A DNA stretch of 64,000 bases from Microbacterium sp. M28 (GCF_025836995.1 NZ_CP107546.1:2790001-2854000); one strand, 5' to 3'. Positions 33,540-43,627 are shown, counted from the stretch's first letter. Notes: generated by a model from the letters alone, not told the origin. Numbers and translations: made by a program.

Positions 33540-35071
33540 CGTCCGTCGAGGACGCTGTCGGGCTCACGCGCACCGCGACGGCCTTCGCGCCCGTCGCCGC
33601 GCCGCGCCCGCTGAAGGACGCATCGCGCGCCGTCGTGACGCCTCGGGTGTCTGCGACGCTCGAGCGGCGACAGCTGTGGGAGCGCCGGTACCGGATGAGT
33701 CTTCGGGTGACGGATGCTGCGGTGATCGTCGTCGCGATCGCGCTCACGGCCGCCGCGCAGCTGTTCGTCCTGGGCACTCCGGCCGCGGTCGTGATGCGCG
33801 ACGGAGTGCTGCTGGCCGCGATGTGGTTCCTGATGCTGAGCGCGCTGAGCACGCGCGCTGCGGCGGTGTTCGGCTCTGGGGCTGCCGAATACACGCGCGT
33901 GGCGCACGCCAGCGGCTTGGCATTCGGGTGCCTCGCGATCGTCGGTGTGCTGTGGGAATGGCAGGGGCTGCGGCCGCTGCTGGTGATCGCCCTGCCCGTG
34001 GGGATGCTGGGGCTTCTCCTCACGCGGTGGGTGTGGCGCAAGTGGCTCCTGCAGCGCCGGCGCGAGGGGCAGTACTCCTCGCGCACCGTCGTGGCGGGCG
34101 ACGCCGAGGACGTCAGGTACGTCATCGACGCGCTCCGCCGCGGCGGTGAGACCGCTTACCACGTGGTCGGGGCCACGCTGTTCGACGGGAACGCCGTCGA
34201 ACTGGAGGTCGACGGGGATCGCTACCCCGTGCTGGGCAACGTGAACACCGTCGCGACGGTGGCCACGCAGCTCAGCGCGGACACGATCATCGTGGCGAGC
34301 CGTCCGGATGGGGATCCGGACTTCGTCAAGCAGCTCGGATGGCAGCTGGAGGGCACGGCATCCGAGCTGATCCTGTCGAGCCGGCTCACGGACGTGGCCG
34401 GCCCGCGGGTGTCGCTGCGGCAGGTGGAGGGCCTGCCGCTGATCCAGGTGAAGATCCCGACGTACGAGGGCGGGGTGCACCTGCTCAAGCGTGCCCTGGA
34501 CGTCGTCGTCGCGGTCGCAGCCCTGGTGCCGATCGCGCTGCTCGCTCCGGCGCTCGCGCTCATCATCAAGGCCGACTCCCCCGGTCCGGTGTTCTTCCGT
34601 CAGGACCGCGTCGGCCGCGACGGCCGGACGTTCCGGATGGTGAAGTTCCGCTCCATGAAGACGGATGCCGAGCAGCAGCTCGCCGCGCTCAAGGAGCAGA
34701 ACGAAGGGGCCGGCCTGCTGTTCAAGATGAAGGACGACCCCCGGGTGACGCGTGTGGGTCGCGTCCTGCGCAAGCTGTCGCTCGACGAGCTGCCGCAGTT
34801 CTGGAACGTGCTGATCGGCGACATGAGCGTCGTCGGTCCGCGGCCTCCGCTGCCCAGCGAGGTCACCGCGTACGACGGCACCGTCTATCGGCGCCTGTAC
34901 ATCAAACCGGGCATCACGGGCCTGTGGCAGGTGTCCGGTCGCAGCGACCTCACGTGGGATGAGAGCGTGCGACTGGACCTGCGGTACGTGGAGAACTGGT
35001 CGGTCATGAACGATCTGCAGATCATGTGGCGCACGGGACGCGCGATGGTGCAGCCGAAGGGGGCGTACTGA
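33536..35071 (+). CDS. undecaprenyl-phosphate sugar phosphotransferase (WcaJ/CpsE-like)
   Basis: 511 residues. It is predicted to start repeat-unit assembly by moving a hexose-1-phosphate onto undecaprenyl phosphate. Four N-terminal membrane helices (about 60-165) are followed by a CoA-binding-like domain. A fifth hydrophobic segment (about 325-350) precedes the bacterial sugar transferase domain with KFRSMKTDAEQQ, LDELPQFWNVL and GDMSVVGPRPPLPSEV, all intact. First structural gene of the exopolysaccharide operon. The stop overlaps the next start by 1 base. Confidence 0.93.
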   Translation: MTSVEDAVGLTRTATAFAPVAAPRPLKDASRAVVTPRVSATLERRQLWERRYRMSLRVTDAAVIVVAIALTAAAQLFVLGTPAAVVMRDGVLLAAMWFLMLSALSTRAAAVFGSGAAEYTRVAHASGLAFGCLAIVGVLWEWQGLRPLLVIALPVGMLGLLLTRWVWRKWLLQRRREGQYSSRTVVAGDAEDVRYVIDALRRGGETAYHVVGATLFDGNAVELEVDGDRYPVLGNVNTVATVATQLSADTIIVASRPDGDPDFVKQLGWQLEGTASELILSSRLTDVAGPRVSLRQVEGLPLIQVKIPTYEGGVHLLKRALDVVVAVAALVPIALLAPALALIIKADSPGPVFFRQDRVGRDGRTFRMVKFRSMKTDAEQQLAALKEQNEGAGLLFKMKDDPRVTRVGRVLRKLSLDELPQFWNVLIGDMSVVGPRPPLPSEVTAYDGTVYRRLYIKPGITGLWQVSGRSDLTWDESVRLDLRYVENWSVMNDLQIMWRTGRAMVQPKGAY

Positions 35072-35757
35072 TGTCCGAGTTCGAAGAGGTCGCAGGAGAA
35101 GAACCGAGAGCACGTCGTCGATGGATGCCGTTCGCGATCCTCGGCGTGCTGGCCGTCGCAGGAGCGGCGATCGCGATCGCCGTCACCATGAACAACGCCG
35201 GGACCCCCGCGACAGCGCCGACCGAATCGCCCGTGACCGTCGTCGACGACGGCGATGACGACGCGGCGTCCGAGGATCCGCTGGCATCGGTCACCGCGCC
35301 GACGCCGGCACCGCTCGGCGATGACGTCGAAGCAGAGTCCGAACGCGCGATGGCGGCGGTCGAGATCCTGGTCACCGCGGCCGACGAGATCGCCGAGCGC
35401 GGCGATGGTTCGGCGGTGGGCCTCGAGTCCGTCGCGACCGGTTGGGCCCTCGGAGAGCTGCAGGCCAAGGCGCGCGAGCAGTTCGACCTCGGCTACACGC
35501 AGACCGGCAAGGCCGTCGTCAGTTCCGTGGCGGTCATCGATGCCGATCTCGAGGCGACACCCGCCGTGATCACGATGCGGGTGTGCGTCGATGCATCCGA
35601 CATCGACGTGCACGACGCTGCCGGAAACTCGCTGAAGGACTCGCTGTACGACCCCGGCCGGCCCGTCGCTCATCTCTATGGAGCCGTCTTCGAGGACGAC
35701 ACCTGGAAGATCTCCACCCACGACATCCCCGACGTCCAGGACTGCGCAGCAGCCTGA
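35071..35757 (+). CDS. membrane-anchored protein of unknown function
   Basis: 228 residues. A short cytosolic N-terminus with RARRRW precedes one membrane helix (about 19-41), then a Thr/Pro/Asp-rich linker (about 42-90). The outer domain is about 130 residues, has two cysteines (MRVCVDASD and VQDCAAA) and resembles small lipoprotein-like domains of the NTF2/Mce-accessory kind (WALGELQAKAREQF, DTWKISTHDI). Its place between the initiating transferase and the large secreted protein suggests a surface role in polysaccharide export. Not a recognised family. Confidence 0.7.
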   Translation: MSEFEEVAGEEPRARRRWMPFAILGVLAVAGAAIAIAVTMNNAGTPATAPTESPVTVVDDGDDDAASEDPLASVTAPTPAPLGDDVEAESERAMAAVEILVTAADEIAERGDGSAVGLESVATGWALGELQAKAREQFDLGYTQTGKAVVSSVAVIDADLEATPAVITMRVCVDASDIDVHDAAGNSLKDSLYDPGRPVAHLYGAVFEDDTWKISTHDIPDVQDCAAA

Positions 35758-35785
35758 CGGACTCGGACCAACCCTGCGAAAGACG

Positions 35786-38700
35786 ATGATGAACACGAAC
35801 TCCACTCCGCGGCGATCTCGTATCGCACGCTCGACCGCCACTGCTGCGGTCGTGGTCGCCGCGATGATCGGCGCATTGTTCTCTCCGCTGCCCGCGACCT
35901 CGGCGGCGACGCCGTTGCCGGACGGGCTGACGCAGGAGACCGCGGCGGCCTCCTGCTGGGAGATCAAGCAGAACCATCCGGCCTCCTCCGACGGCATCTA
36001 CTGGCTCGTCACGCCGAAGCTCGGCGCACCCGACCAGTTCTACTGCGACCAGACGACGAACGGCGGTGGGTGGGTCCTCGTCGGCCGCGGCCGTGAGGCG
36101 TGGAAGGAAGGCTACAACGGCCTGCGGACGCCGGAGCAGCTGCGCAACACGCCCACGGGGACCGGGGCATTCCAGCCCGCTCAGTTGCCGTCCACGACGA
36201 TCGACGGACTTCTCAACGGCAGTCGCGTGGACGCGCTCCCTGATGGAATCCGACTCCGCCGCGCCACGAACACGACCGGCAGCCAGTGGCAGGAGGCGCG
36301 TTTCAAGCTCTCGAAGCGCGATCGCTGGGTGTGGACGTTCGGCGCCGAGCACCGAGTGCAGAGCTACTCGTTCGACGGCGCCGGCGGCACGGGAGGACAG
36401 ACCAACAACTTCGGCAGCAACAACCAACTGCGTCGCGTGGTCTTCAACGAACAGGCGACCCACAACTACCTGAACGGCTGGGCCTTCGGCTCCAGCACTG
36501 GCGGCTCCACCGCCGACGACTCGTTCGTCTGGAGTCCTTCCGGCCGCGGATACGCGCGTCCGTTCACGCAGGTCTACCTGCGGCCGCAACTCGCACTCGC
36601 GGACCTGGACTTCGGAGCCGTCCCTGCATCCGGGACTGCGGCGACCACCGTCGCCGCTGTCCCGGAAAGCGACGCCATGAACACCTCCTGGGGCGTCTCC
36701 GGGTTCGCCAACGGGAGCAGCGGGGAGCTCAACACCGAGATCGCCGAGTTCGGCGAAGTCGATGGCAAGGTGTACGCGGGCGGCAACTTCAAGTTCGTCC
36801 AGCGCACGGAAGGCGGCGCCGATCAGGTGCAGCAGTCGTACATCGCCGCGTTCGATGTGAACACCGGCCAGTGGGTGCCGACGTTCCGGCCCGTCCTCAA
36901 CGGCCAGGTGAAGGCGATCGCCGGGCTGCCCGACGGTCGCATCGCAATCGGCGGCCAGTTCTCGACGGTCAACGGTACCGCCCAGGCGGCGATCGCGTTC
37001 CTCGACCCGGACACGGGTCAGCTCTCCGGTGCACAGGTCGCCGCCGAGCAGCGCACGACGGGCGGTGTCCCCTATGTGCGTGATCTGGACGTGCAGGGCG
37101 GGTATCTGTACGTCGCCGGCTCGCTGACGCACCTCACCGCGGTGGGTGCCTCGACGAGCGCGAGTGCGTGGAACGGTGGGCGCGTCACCCTCGCGACCAG
37201 CCGCCCCGACACCAACTGGAATGCGTTCCTCAACGGCACATCCATCGCCGTGGACGCGTCTGCTCAGGGCGATCGCGCCTACTTCTCGGGTTACTTCAAG
37301 ATGAAGCAGACCTCATCGACGCCGAGCGCCGCTGCGATCCAGACGGCGCCCGGCGCTCCGGTCGTGTCCCCGCTGTGGGTGCCGACCTTCTCCAAGTCCA
37401 GCACGGACGCGTCGGGGAACATCACCGGAAACGTGTGGCAGCTCGGCGTGACCGAATCAGGCGGTCGCGTCTGGCTGGGCGGCTCGGAGCACTCGCTGTT
37501 CGCGTACGACCGCGACACCTTCGCGCTTGAGCGCGGCTCCATCACGAAAGCGGGTGGCGACTTCCAGACCGTCGACGACAATGGTTCTCTCGTGATCGCC
37601 GGCTGCCACTGCGGCCACTGGGTCTATCAGGACGCCTATACCTGGAGCGACGTCGGCTCGGGATGGAATCAGGCCGACAAGATCAACCTGGTCGGCGCAT
37701 GGGACGCCGCCTCCGGCAGCTACCTCCCTGAGTGGTCGCCCGTCGTGCAGGCGCGCGCCGGTTACGGTGCCTGGGGTACCTTCTTCGACTCCACCGGTGT
37801 GCTCTGGGTAGGCGGGGACTTCAGCCGTTCGGTACGAGCGGGTGAAGTCGGCCAGTGGTCGGGCGGGTACATCCGCTTCGCCCCCCGTGACGCGACAGCG
37901 CCGTCGGCGCCGGGTGCGATCACGGCCACGCCGGGGAACGGGGGCACCGAGGCGACTCTCACCTGGGGTGCATCGACGGATGCCGGCGGCGTGACGTACG
38001 AGATCATCCGCGGCAACCGTGTGATCGCGTCGACGCCCACCGCCACGTACACCGTTCCGGTGACCGAAGAGCCGACGAACTACTTCGTGCGGGCTCGCGA
38101 CTCCGAAGGCAACCGCTCGGCGTCGACGACCGCGTTCGTCGTCGAGCCCGCGCCGGAGTCGGCTCTCACCTTGATCGAGAACGGAGCGACGTGGGCGTGG
38201 CGCTACTCTTCCGATGCGCTCCCGTCGAACTGGGCCACTGCGGCATTCGACGATTCGTCCTGGAGCACGGGTCAGGGGCTGTTCGGCCGTGGCGTCGCAG
38301 CGGCGACGACGAACATCGACCCCACGAACCTGGCGACCAAGCCGCTCAGCGCGCAATTCCGCACCGAGTTCGAGGTCGAGGATGCCCTGAGCGTCGTCAA
38401 CGGGTCCATCTCGCTGATCGCGAACGACGGCGCCGTCGTCTATCTCAACGGCACCGAACTGGGTCGCGTGCGGATGCCGTCAGGGACGGTCTCGCAGAAC
38501 TCGTACGCCAGCTCCGTCGTCACCCACACCGCCGCCGCCGCGAATCGGATCGTCTTCGAAGTACCCGCCGGGGTGCTCGTCGATGGGACGAACCTCCTCG
38601 CGGCCTCGATCCACGCGAACTACCGATCGACACCCGACCTCAGCTTCGACCTGGCGTTCACCGCTGAGCGCGGCGAAGCACCGACGGCACCGGCGGCTGT

Positions 38701-39484
38701 CGGTGGCCTGACGGCGGTGACGACGACCGACGCCGCGACGCTGACGTGGACCGCCCCTGCCTCCGGAACAGCACCGCAGTCGTATGTCGTGCACCGCGAC
38801 GGGCAGGAGATCGGGACCACCGATGCGGCGACGTTGACGTTCGCCGATACGGGACTCGCGCCCGAGACGAGCTACGAGTACAGCGTCACCGCCGTCGCAT
38901 TCGGCACCCTGACGTCTCCGGCCGCGACGGTCACGGCGACGACGAAGGCGCTCCCGACGGAGGACGAGCTGCCCGTCGTCATCGAGAACGGTGCGACGTG
39001 GTCGTGGCGGTACTCCGCGGACCCGTTGCCTGCGGACTGGAACGCGCCGTCCTTCGATGATTCCGCGTGGGCATCCGGCCCGGGGCTGTTCGCCCGGGGT
39101 GTCGCAGCCGCGGCGACGAACATCGATCCGACACCGTTGGCGACGAAGCCGCTGAGCGCGCAGTTCCGCCACGCGTTCGTGGTCGAGGAGGCGGCCGGCG
39201 TCCTCGACGGGACGGTGACGGTGATCGCCGATGACGGCGTCGTCGTCTACCTCAACGGGACGGAACTGGGCCGGGCGAACCTGCCCGCAGGTACGCTGAC
39301 GCAGAACTCGTACGCGTCCGCGGCGCCGCGGGCGACGACGGCGGCGGCCAACCGGCTGACTTTCACCGTTCCCGCCACGCTACTGGTCGACGGGGAGAAC
39401 GTGCTGTCCGCATCGGTCCATGCGAACTATCGATCGACTCCGGACCTCAGTTTCGACCTCGCATTGAGTATGCTTCGCGGATGA
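35786..39484 (+). CDS. large secreted protein: fibrinogen-like domain, propeller, FN3 and two repeated modules
   Basis: 1232 residues with a signal peptide (about 1-40). Residues 53-271 resemble a fibrinogen-related domain (YWLVTPKLG, FYCDQTTNGGGWVLVGRG). About 290-698 looks like a beta propeller with GG-type repeats (VDGKVYAGGNFKFV, LPDGRIAIGGQFS, GVLWVGGDFS). FN3 domains lie at about 700-790 and 964-1054. Two copies of one beta-sandwich module lie at about 793-955 and 1061-1232 (IENGATW, W-RYS, SAQFR, GVVVYLNGTELG, HANYRSTPDLSFDL) and are similar even at DNA level. The module recurs in the GH16 protein of this locus. No anchor is seen, so it may bind the polysaccharide outside the cell. Confidence 0.88.
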   Translation: MMNTNSTPRRSRIARSTATAAVVVAAMIGALFSPLPATSAATPLPDGLTQETAAASCWEIKQNHPASSDGIYWLVTPKLGAPDQFYCDQTTNGGGWVLVGRGREAWKEGYNGLRTPEQLRNTPTGTGAFQPAQLPSTTIDGLLNGSRVDALPDGIRLRRATNTTGSQWQEARFKLSKRDRWVWTFGAEHRVQSYSFDGAGGTGGQTNNFGSNNQLRRVVFNEQATHNYLNGWAFGSSTGGSTADDSFVWSPSGRGYARPFTQVYLRPQLALADLDFGAVPASGTAATTVAAVPESDAMNTSWGVSGFANGSSGELNTEIAEFGEVDGKVYAGGNFKFVQRTEGGADQVQQSYIAAFDVNTGQWVPTFRPVLNGQVKAIAGLPDGRIAIGGQFSTVNGTAQAAIAFLDPDTGQLSGAQVAAEQRTTGGVPYVRDLDVQGGYLYVAGSLTHLTAVGASTSASAWNGGRVTLATSRPDTNWNAFLNGTSIAVDASAQGDRAYFSGYFKMKQTSSTPSAAAIQTAPGAPVVSPLWVPTFSKSSTDASGNITGNVWQLGVTESGGRVWLGGSEHSLFAYDRDTFALERGSITKAGGDFQTVDDNGSLVIAGCHCGHWVYQDAYTWSDVGSGWNQADKINLVGAWDAASGSYLPEWSPVVQARAGYGAWGTFFDSTGVLWVGGDFSRSVRAGEVGQWSGGYIRFAPRDATAPSAPGAITATPGNGGTEATLTWGASTDAGGVTYEIIRGNRVIASTPTATYTVPVTEEPTNYFVRARDSEGNRSASTTAFVVEPAPESALTLIENGATWAWRYSSDALPSNWATAAFDDSSWSTGQGLFGRGVAAATTNIDPTNLATKPLSAQFRTEFEVEDALSVVNGSISLIANDGAVVYLNGTELGRVRMPSGTVSQNSYASSVVTHTAAAANRIVFEVPAGVLVDGTNLLAASIHANYRSTPDLSFDLAFTAERGEAPTAPAAVGGLTAVTTTDAATLTWTAPASGTAPQSYVVHRDGQEIGTTDAATLTFADTGLAPETSYEYSVTAVAFGTLTSPAATVTATTKALPTEDELPVVIENGATWSWRYSADPLPADWNAPSFDDSAWASGPGLFARGVAAAATNIDPTPLATKPLSAQFRHAFVVEEAAGVLDGTVTVIADDGVVVYLNGTELGRANLPAGTLTQNSYASAAPRATTAAANRLTFTVPATLLVDGENVLSASVHANYRSTPDLSFDLALSMLRG

Positions 39485-40194
39485 TGAGGGTTCCGTACGC
39501 TGAAGCCCGCCGCACCCTCGCCTCCGCCCAGAAGCCGGGTGCGGGAGTTCCGGCGTACCTTCGATGGATCAATCGCCCGCTGGGAGGTCGAGCCGCCGTC
39601 GTGGCCGCGAGCTGGGGCGCCTCACCGAACGGCGTGACAGCCGCCAGCGCGGTGCTCGGCGGCGCCGGAGTGCTCGTCCTCGCCGGCTTCCCGTCCTGGT
39701 GGGCCGGCCCGGCCGCCGCGCTGCTCCTGCTGGCCGGCTACATCCTGGACTCGGCAGACGGGCAGCTCGCGCGGATCCAGGGAAGAGGCGGTCCCGCCGG
39801 AGAATGGCTGGACCATGTCGTGGACGGCATCCGGGCGCCGCTCGTGCACATCGCAGTGGCCGTGCACCTGGCGCGCACCGAATCGGCCGACTGGCTCGTG
39901 ATGGTCGCCGGGCTCTTCTCGGTTCTCGTCTCCGCGTGGTTCCTGTCGCAATTGCTCGCGGAGAAACTGCTGCCGCGCGTTTCCGGCGCTTCGGACGCAC
40001 ATGGACGGGGGGTCCTCGAGTCGTTCATCAAGCAGCCGCAGGATCCGTCCACGACGTACCTCGTCGTGGCGTTCATCGGAGCACCCGTCGTCTTCGCGAT
40101 CCTCTACACGGGACTGTTCGCCTGGCATGCGATCATCTTCCTCGCCTCTCTCCGACGCAAGCACCGCCAGTTGATCGATGCGACGGATCGCTGA
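39481..40194 (+). CDS. CDP-alcohol phosphatidyltransferase family protein
   Basis: 237 residues. The motif D90-S-A-D-G-Q-L-A-R, G107, D111, D115 is complete and matches the metal-dependent CDP-alcohol phosphotransferase signature. About six membrane helices surround it. The family moves a phospho-group from a CDP-linked donor to an alcohol. Within an exopolysaccharide operon the product may be a phospholipid or a phospho-polyol used on the glycan; a TagD-like cytidylyltransferase at 52626 could make the CDP donor. It overlaps both neighbours (4 and 17 bases). Confidence 0.9.
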   Translation: MMRVPYAEARRTLASAQKPGAGVPAYLRWINRPLGGRAAVVAASWGASPNGVTAASAVLGGAGVLVLAGFPSWWAGPAAALLLLAGYILDSADGQLARIQGRGGPAGEWLDHVVDGIRAPLVHIAVAVHLARTESADWLVMVAGLFSVLVSAWFLSQLLAEKLLPRVSGASDAHGRGVLESFIKQPQDPSTTYLVVAFIGAPVVFAILYTGLFAWHAIIFLASLRRKHRQLIDATDR

Positions 40195-41545
40195 TCCACC
40201 CATGTCACCGTTGATCGCTTCGCCCAGCAGATCGCTCATCGCCGCGACCGGGCAGGATCCGAGCCTCGAGGTGGAGCAGCGTGTCCTGCCCGCATGGCCG
40301 GTGCTGACCGTGCTCTGGGGCTACCCGCTCTTCTGGCTCTTCGGGATGCTGCCGTTCGCATCCGTCATCATGGCGATCCCGATGCTGGCGCTGCTCATCC
40401 TGCGACGACGCATTCTGATCGTGCCCGGCATCCTGCCGTGGGTGGGTTTCGTCCTCTGGATGATCCCTTCCGCGATGATGATCGATCAACTCGGCCGAGG
40501 CGTCGGGCTCGGGGTCCGGTTCAGCCAGTTCCTCGCCCTGGCGATCATCATGGTGTACATCGTGAACGCGCGCACGGCGCTGTCACCGAAGAGGATCTTC
40601 AACGGCCTGACGTTCATCTGGGTCTTCATCATCGTCGGCGGCTATCTCGGGATGTTCTTCCCCGAGGCACAGCTCAGCTTCACGATCGGCCGGTTGCTGC
40701 CTGATGCGATAGCGAGCAACGACTACGTCTCGGAGCTCGTCTTCCCCACGCTGGCGGAGATCCAGACCCCATGGGGCGCTGCGGAGCCGTTCGTCCGCCC
40801 GTCGGCTCCCTTCTCCTACACGAACGGCTGGGGCGCCGCCATGGCCGTTCTCACGCCGATCGCGATCGGCACGGCCATCGGACACCGCACTGCTCGAGCG
40901 ATGTGGTTCCTCGTCATCGCGCTCGTGGCCGCGATCCCTCCGGCGATCGCGACCACGAACCGGGGCCTGTTCCTCGGCATCGCCGGCGCTGTCGCGTACG
41001 TCCTTTTCTGTCTGCTGATCCGAGGACGCCTGCTCGCGTTCTTCTGGGTGACGCTCCTCGGCATCGCCGGCACGGGGATCCTCTTCCTGTCCGGCTTTCT
41101 CGACGGCATCGTCGCCCGGCAGGAGACTGTGGACACGACGGAAGGCCGCGGCAACCTGTATCAGGAGACCTGGGAGCGGACGCTCGCATCACCGGTGATC
41201 GGTTACGGCGCTCCACGGCCGAGCACGTGGAGCGAGATCTACGTCGGCACGCAGGGTGCGATCTGGAACGCGATGTTCTGCTTCGGGCTGGTCGGCCTGA
41301 TCCTGTTCCTCGGCATGATCGTCCTCGGAGCGGTCCGCACCTTCGACGCGCCCAATCTGTCGGCCGTATGGATGCACGCCAGCATCGTCGTGACCGTCTT
41401 CCTCTCCATCTTCTACGGTCTGGACCGGCAGCTCGTGTTCGTGGGCATCGCGCTCGCCGTGCTGCTGCGGGAGAAGTACCTGGGCAACTCGTCGTACTGG
41501 ACGACACAGCCGACACCGTTCGCGCGGGCGAAGAATGAAGAGTGA
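40178..41545 (+). CDS. O-antigen polymerase/ligase-like membrane protein
   Basis: 455 residues if started at ATG 40178 (ATG 40202 is an alternative that avoids the overlap). About eleven hydrophobic segments, with a large outer loop around FPTLAEIQTPWGAAEPFVRPSAPFSYTNGWG and a second after TEGRGNLYQETWERTLASPVIGYG, the Wzy_C/O-antigen ligase pattern. It probably polymerises repeat units or joins the chain to its acceptor. Co-transcribed with the flippase gene, which it overlaps by 11 bases. Confidence 0.85.
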   Translation: MRRIADPPMSPLIASPSRSLIAATGQDPSLEVEQRVLPAWPVLTVLWGYPLFWLFGMLPFASVIMAIPMLALLILRRRILIVPGILPWVGFVLWMIPSAMMIDQLGRGVGLGVRFSQFLALAIIMVYIVNARTALSPKRIFNGLTFIWVFIIVGGYLGMFFPEAQLSFTIGRLLPDAIASNDYVSELVFPTLAEIQTPWGAAEPFVRPSAPFSYTNGWGAAMAVLTPIAIGTAIGHRTARAMWFLVIALVAAIPPAIATTNRGLFLGIAGAVAYVLFCLLIRGRLLAFFWVTLLGIAGTGILFLSGFLDGIVARQETVDTTEGRGNLYQETWERTLASPVIGYGAPRPSTWSEIYVGTQGAIWNAMFCFGLVGLILFLGMIVLGAVRTFDAPNLSAVWMHASIVVTVFLSIFYGLDRQLVFVGIALAVLLREKYLGNSSYWTTQPTPFARAKNEE

Positions 41546-43046
41546 GGGCCTCGCGCGCAGTGGCGTGATCAGCCTCCTCGGTTCCGCGTTCGCGGCTCTC
41601 GCGGCTCTGCTTCTCACCGCGATCGTGGGCAACGCGCTCGGCGCGAGCGGAACCGGCCTCTTCTTCCAGGCGATGGGGATCTTCACGATCCTGTCGCAGG
41701 TGCTGCGCCTGGGCACCAACAGCGGCGTCGTCCGCTTCATCTCGGAGCAACGAGCCTTCGGCCGCGCCGGCGCCGAATGGCGGATCGTGTTGTACGCGGC
41801 GGCGCCCGTGGCCGTTCTCTCGGGAATCGCCTCGATCGCCGTGCACGTCCTCGCAGACGCGCTGAGCGTATGGCTCGCAGCGCCGGGCGAGGAGCCTGCC
41901 CTCGCCGACCTCCTGCGGGCGATGGCTCCATTCGTCGCGGCGGGAGCGGTGATCGGAGTCCTCCAGATCGCGGCCCGAATGCTGCGCGGCGTCACCGCCT
42001 TCACACTGCTGCAGAGCGTGCTTCTCCCGGCGAGCCGATTGCTGACCGTCCTGCTCGCCGTCTCGATCGCCGGAGTCGCCGCATGGGGTGCGTTCGAGGC
42101 GTGGCTCTGGCCGCTGCCGGTATGGCTGGTGGTCACCGCCGTGGTGATCGCCGGGCCGTTCGTCCGCGACTTCCGAAGGCGAGCCGAGAGCACCCGACAC
42201 ACGCGGCCCGGCTTCCGCGGGTTCTGGCGATTCAACGCGCCCCGGTCGGTGAGCTCCGGTTTGGAGACGGCGCTGGAGTGGTCCGACGTGCTCATCGTCG
42301 CAGCGCTCGCCTCGCCATCGGCTGCTGGCGTCTACGCCGTCATCACCCGCGCCGTCCGCGCCGGCGGCGTCGTCGACAAGGCGATGCGCGTCGCGGTCGC
42401 GCCGACGATCTCGGCCCTGCTGGCGCGTGACGAGCATGGAGCGTCGACCGAACTGCACACGAAGGTCGTCCGCGCGATGATCCTGCTGAACTGGCCGTTC
42501 TATCTTCTGCTGATCGCCATGGGCCCTGCGGTGCTGATGATCTTCGGTGAGGAGTTCGTCTCGGGCTGGGGTCCGATGATCGTGCTGGCTGCCGCGATGA
42601 TGTTCCAGACCGCGTGCGGGATGCTTCAGAGCATCCTCCTGCAGGGCGGACGGAGCACCTGGCAGATGTACAACAAGATGCTCGCACTGGCGTTGAGCAT
42701 CGGCGGCAACCTGTTGCTCGTCCCGCTGTGGGGCGTGTGGGGCGCGGCTTTCACCTGGCTGATCGTCGTCGTCATCGACAACCTGATCGCGGCGTTCCAG
42801 GTCCATCGCGGGATGCACGTCCGTCTGCAGCCCGGACGACTGCTGCTCCCGATGATCGTCCCCGTCGTGGTCTTCGGCGGAGGCGGCGCACTCGTCAACT
42901 GGTGGGCCGGGACCGGCCTGCTGACGCTGCTCGTCGGCGGATTCGTCCTGTGCGCCGTGTACGCAGTGGTCCTCTGGTTGCTCCGGCGGCCTCTGCACAT
43001 CGAGGCGCTCTGGCGGAAGGTGCCGATCGTCGGTTCGCGGGTCTGA
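41535..43046 (+). CDS. polysaccharide flippase, Wzx/MOP family
   Basis: 503 residues and about 13-14 membrane segments. The first helix pair (VISLLGSAFAALAALLLTAIVGNALGASGTGLFFQAMGIF) is typical of the polysaccharide-transport branch of the MOP superfamily. It should move lipid-linked repeat units to the outer side of the membrane. It is the last gene of the first operon and its stop is 11 bases from the converging Alg13-like gene. Confidence 0.9.
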   Translation: MKSEGLARSGVISLLGSAFAALAALLLTAIVGNALGASGTGLFFQAMGIFTILSQVLRLGTNSGVVRFISEQRAFGRAGAEWRIVLYAAAPVAVLSGIASIAVHVLADALSVWLAAPGEEPALADLLRAMAPFVAAGAVIGVLQIAARMLRGVTAFTLLQSVLLPASRLLTVLLAVSIAGVAAWGAFEAWLWPLPVWLVVTAVVIAGPFVRDFRRRAESTRHTRPGFRGFWRFNAPRSVSSGLETALEWSDVLIVAALASPSAAGVYAVITRAVRAGGVVDKAMRVAVAPTISALLARDEHGASTELHTKVVRAMILLNWPFYLLLIAMGPAVLMIFGEEFVSGWGPMIVLAAAMMFQTACGMLQSILLQGGRSTWQMYNKMLALALSIGGNLLLVPLWGVWGAAFTWLIVVVIDNLIAAFQVHRGMHVRLQPGRLLLPMIVPVVVFGGGGALVNWWAGTGLLTLLVGGFVLCAVYAVVLWLLRRPLHIEALWRKVPIVGSRV

Positions 43047-43057
43047 TCGGCCGGGCG

Positions 43058-43627
43058 TCAGCGACGCAGCTTCGACGCGACGATCGCGACGAAGCTGTGG
43101 ACCATGCGACGGATGACGACATGCCACCGCAACCGCTGCACGGGCTCCTGATCCAGCAGGCCGCGCACGACGCGTGCGCCGGGTGTTGCGATCTCACGGG
43201 GCACCGGCGAGTCACCACGGAGTGCCTGGTCGAGCAGCGCACCGAGCTCGTCCGACGTCAACGCTCTGCGGATGAGGCCGAGTTCGGACATCTCGGCGGT
43301 GAAGACCAGTTGGTGATCATCGACCACTTCGCCGTCCCCGGGGACCCGTGGCACGACGATGGGGACGATGCCGAGTGCACGCATGTCCATGACACCACCG
43401 GCGCCGCCCTGGAGCACCACGGCATCCGCGTCGCGGCAGAGGTCGAGAAGTTCGCCGTAGGGAAGGATCTCGACGTTCTCGGCGCCCGCCACGGCGATGG
43501 ATGGCCCGTGCTGCATGACCACACGCACTCCCGAACGATCGGTGAGCCACGTCTGCATCCACTGCGACAGCCGATCGAACGGAAGGTGATACGTGCCCGC
43601 TGACACGACGACGAGCGGAGAGCTCAC
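43058..43627 (-). CDS. Alg13/PssE-like glycosyltransferase catalytic subunit
   Basis: 189 residues from GTG 43627 (GTGA overlap with the Alg14-like gene). The fold is the C-terminal half of a GT28 enzyme: VVVSAGTYHLPFDRLSQWMQTW, a nucleotide-sugar motif VVLQGGAGGVMDMRALGIVPIVVPR and GDGEVVDDHQLVFTAEMSELG. The H-x-G-x-G of the usual sugar-binding loop reads QGGAGG. It needs the adjacent Alg14-like membrane partner to act on a lipid-linked acceptor. The sugar added is unknown. Confidence 0.87.
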   Translation of the reverse strand: MSSPLVVVSAGTYHLPFDRLSQWMQTWLTDRSGVRVVMQHGPSIAVAGAENVEILPYGELLDLCRDADAVVLQGGAGGVMDMRALGIVPIVVPRVPGDGEVVDDHQLVFTAEMSELGLIRRALTSDELGALLDQALRGDSPVPREIATPGARVVRGLLDQEPVQRLRWHVVIRRMVHSFVAIVASKLRR

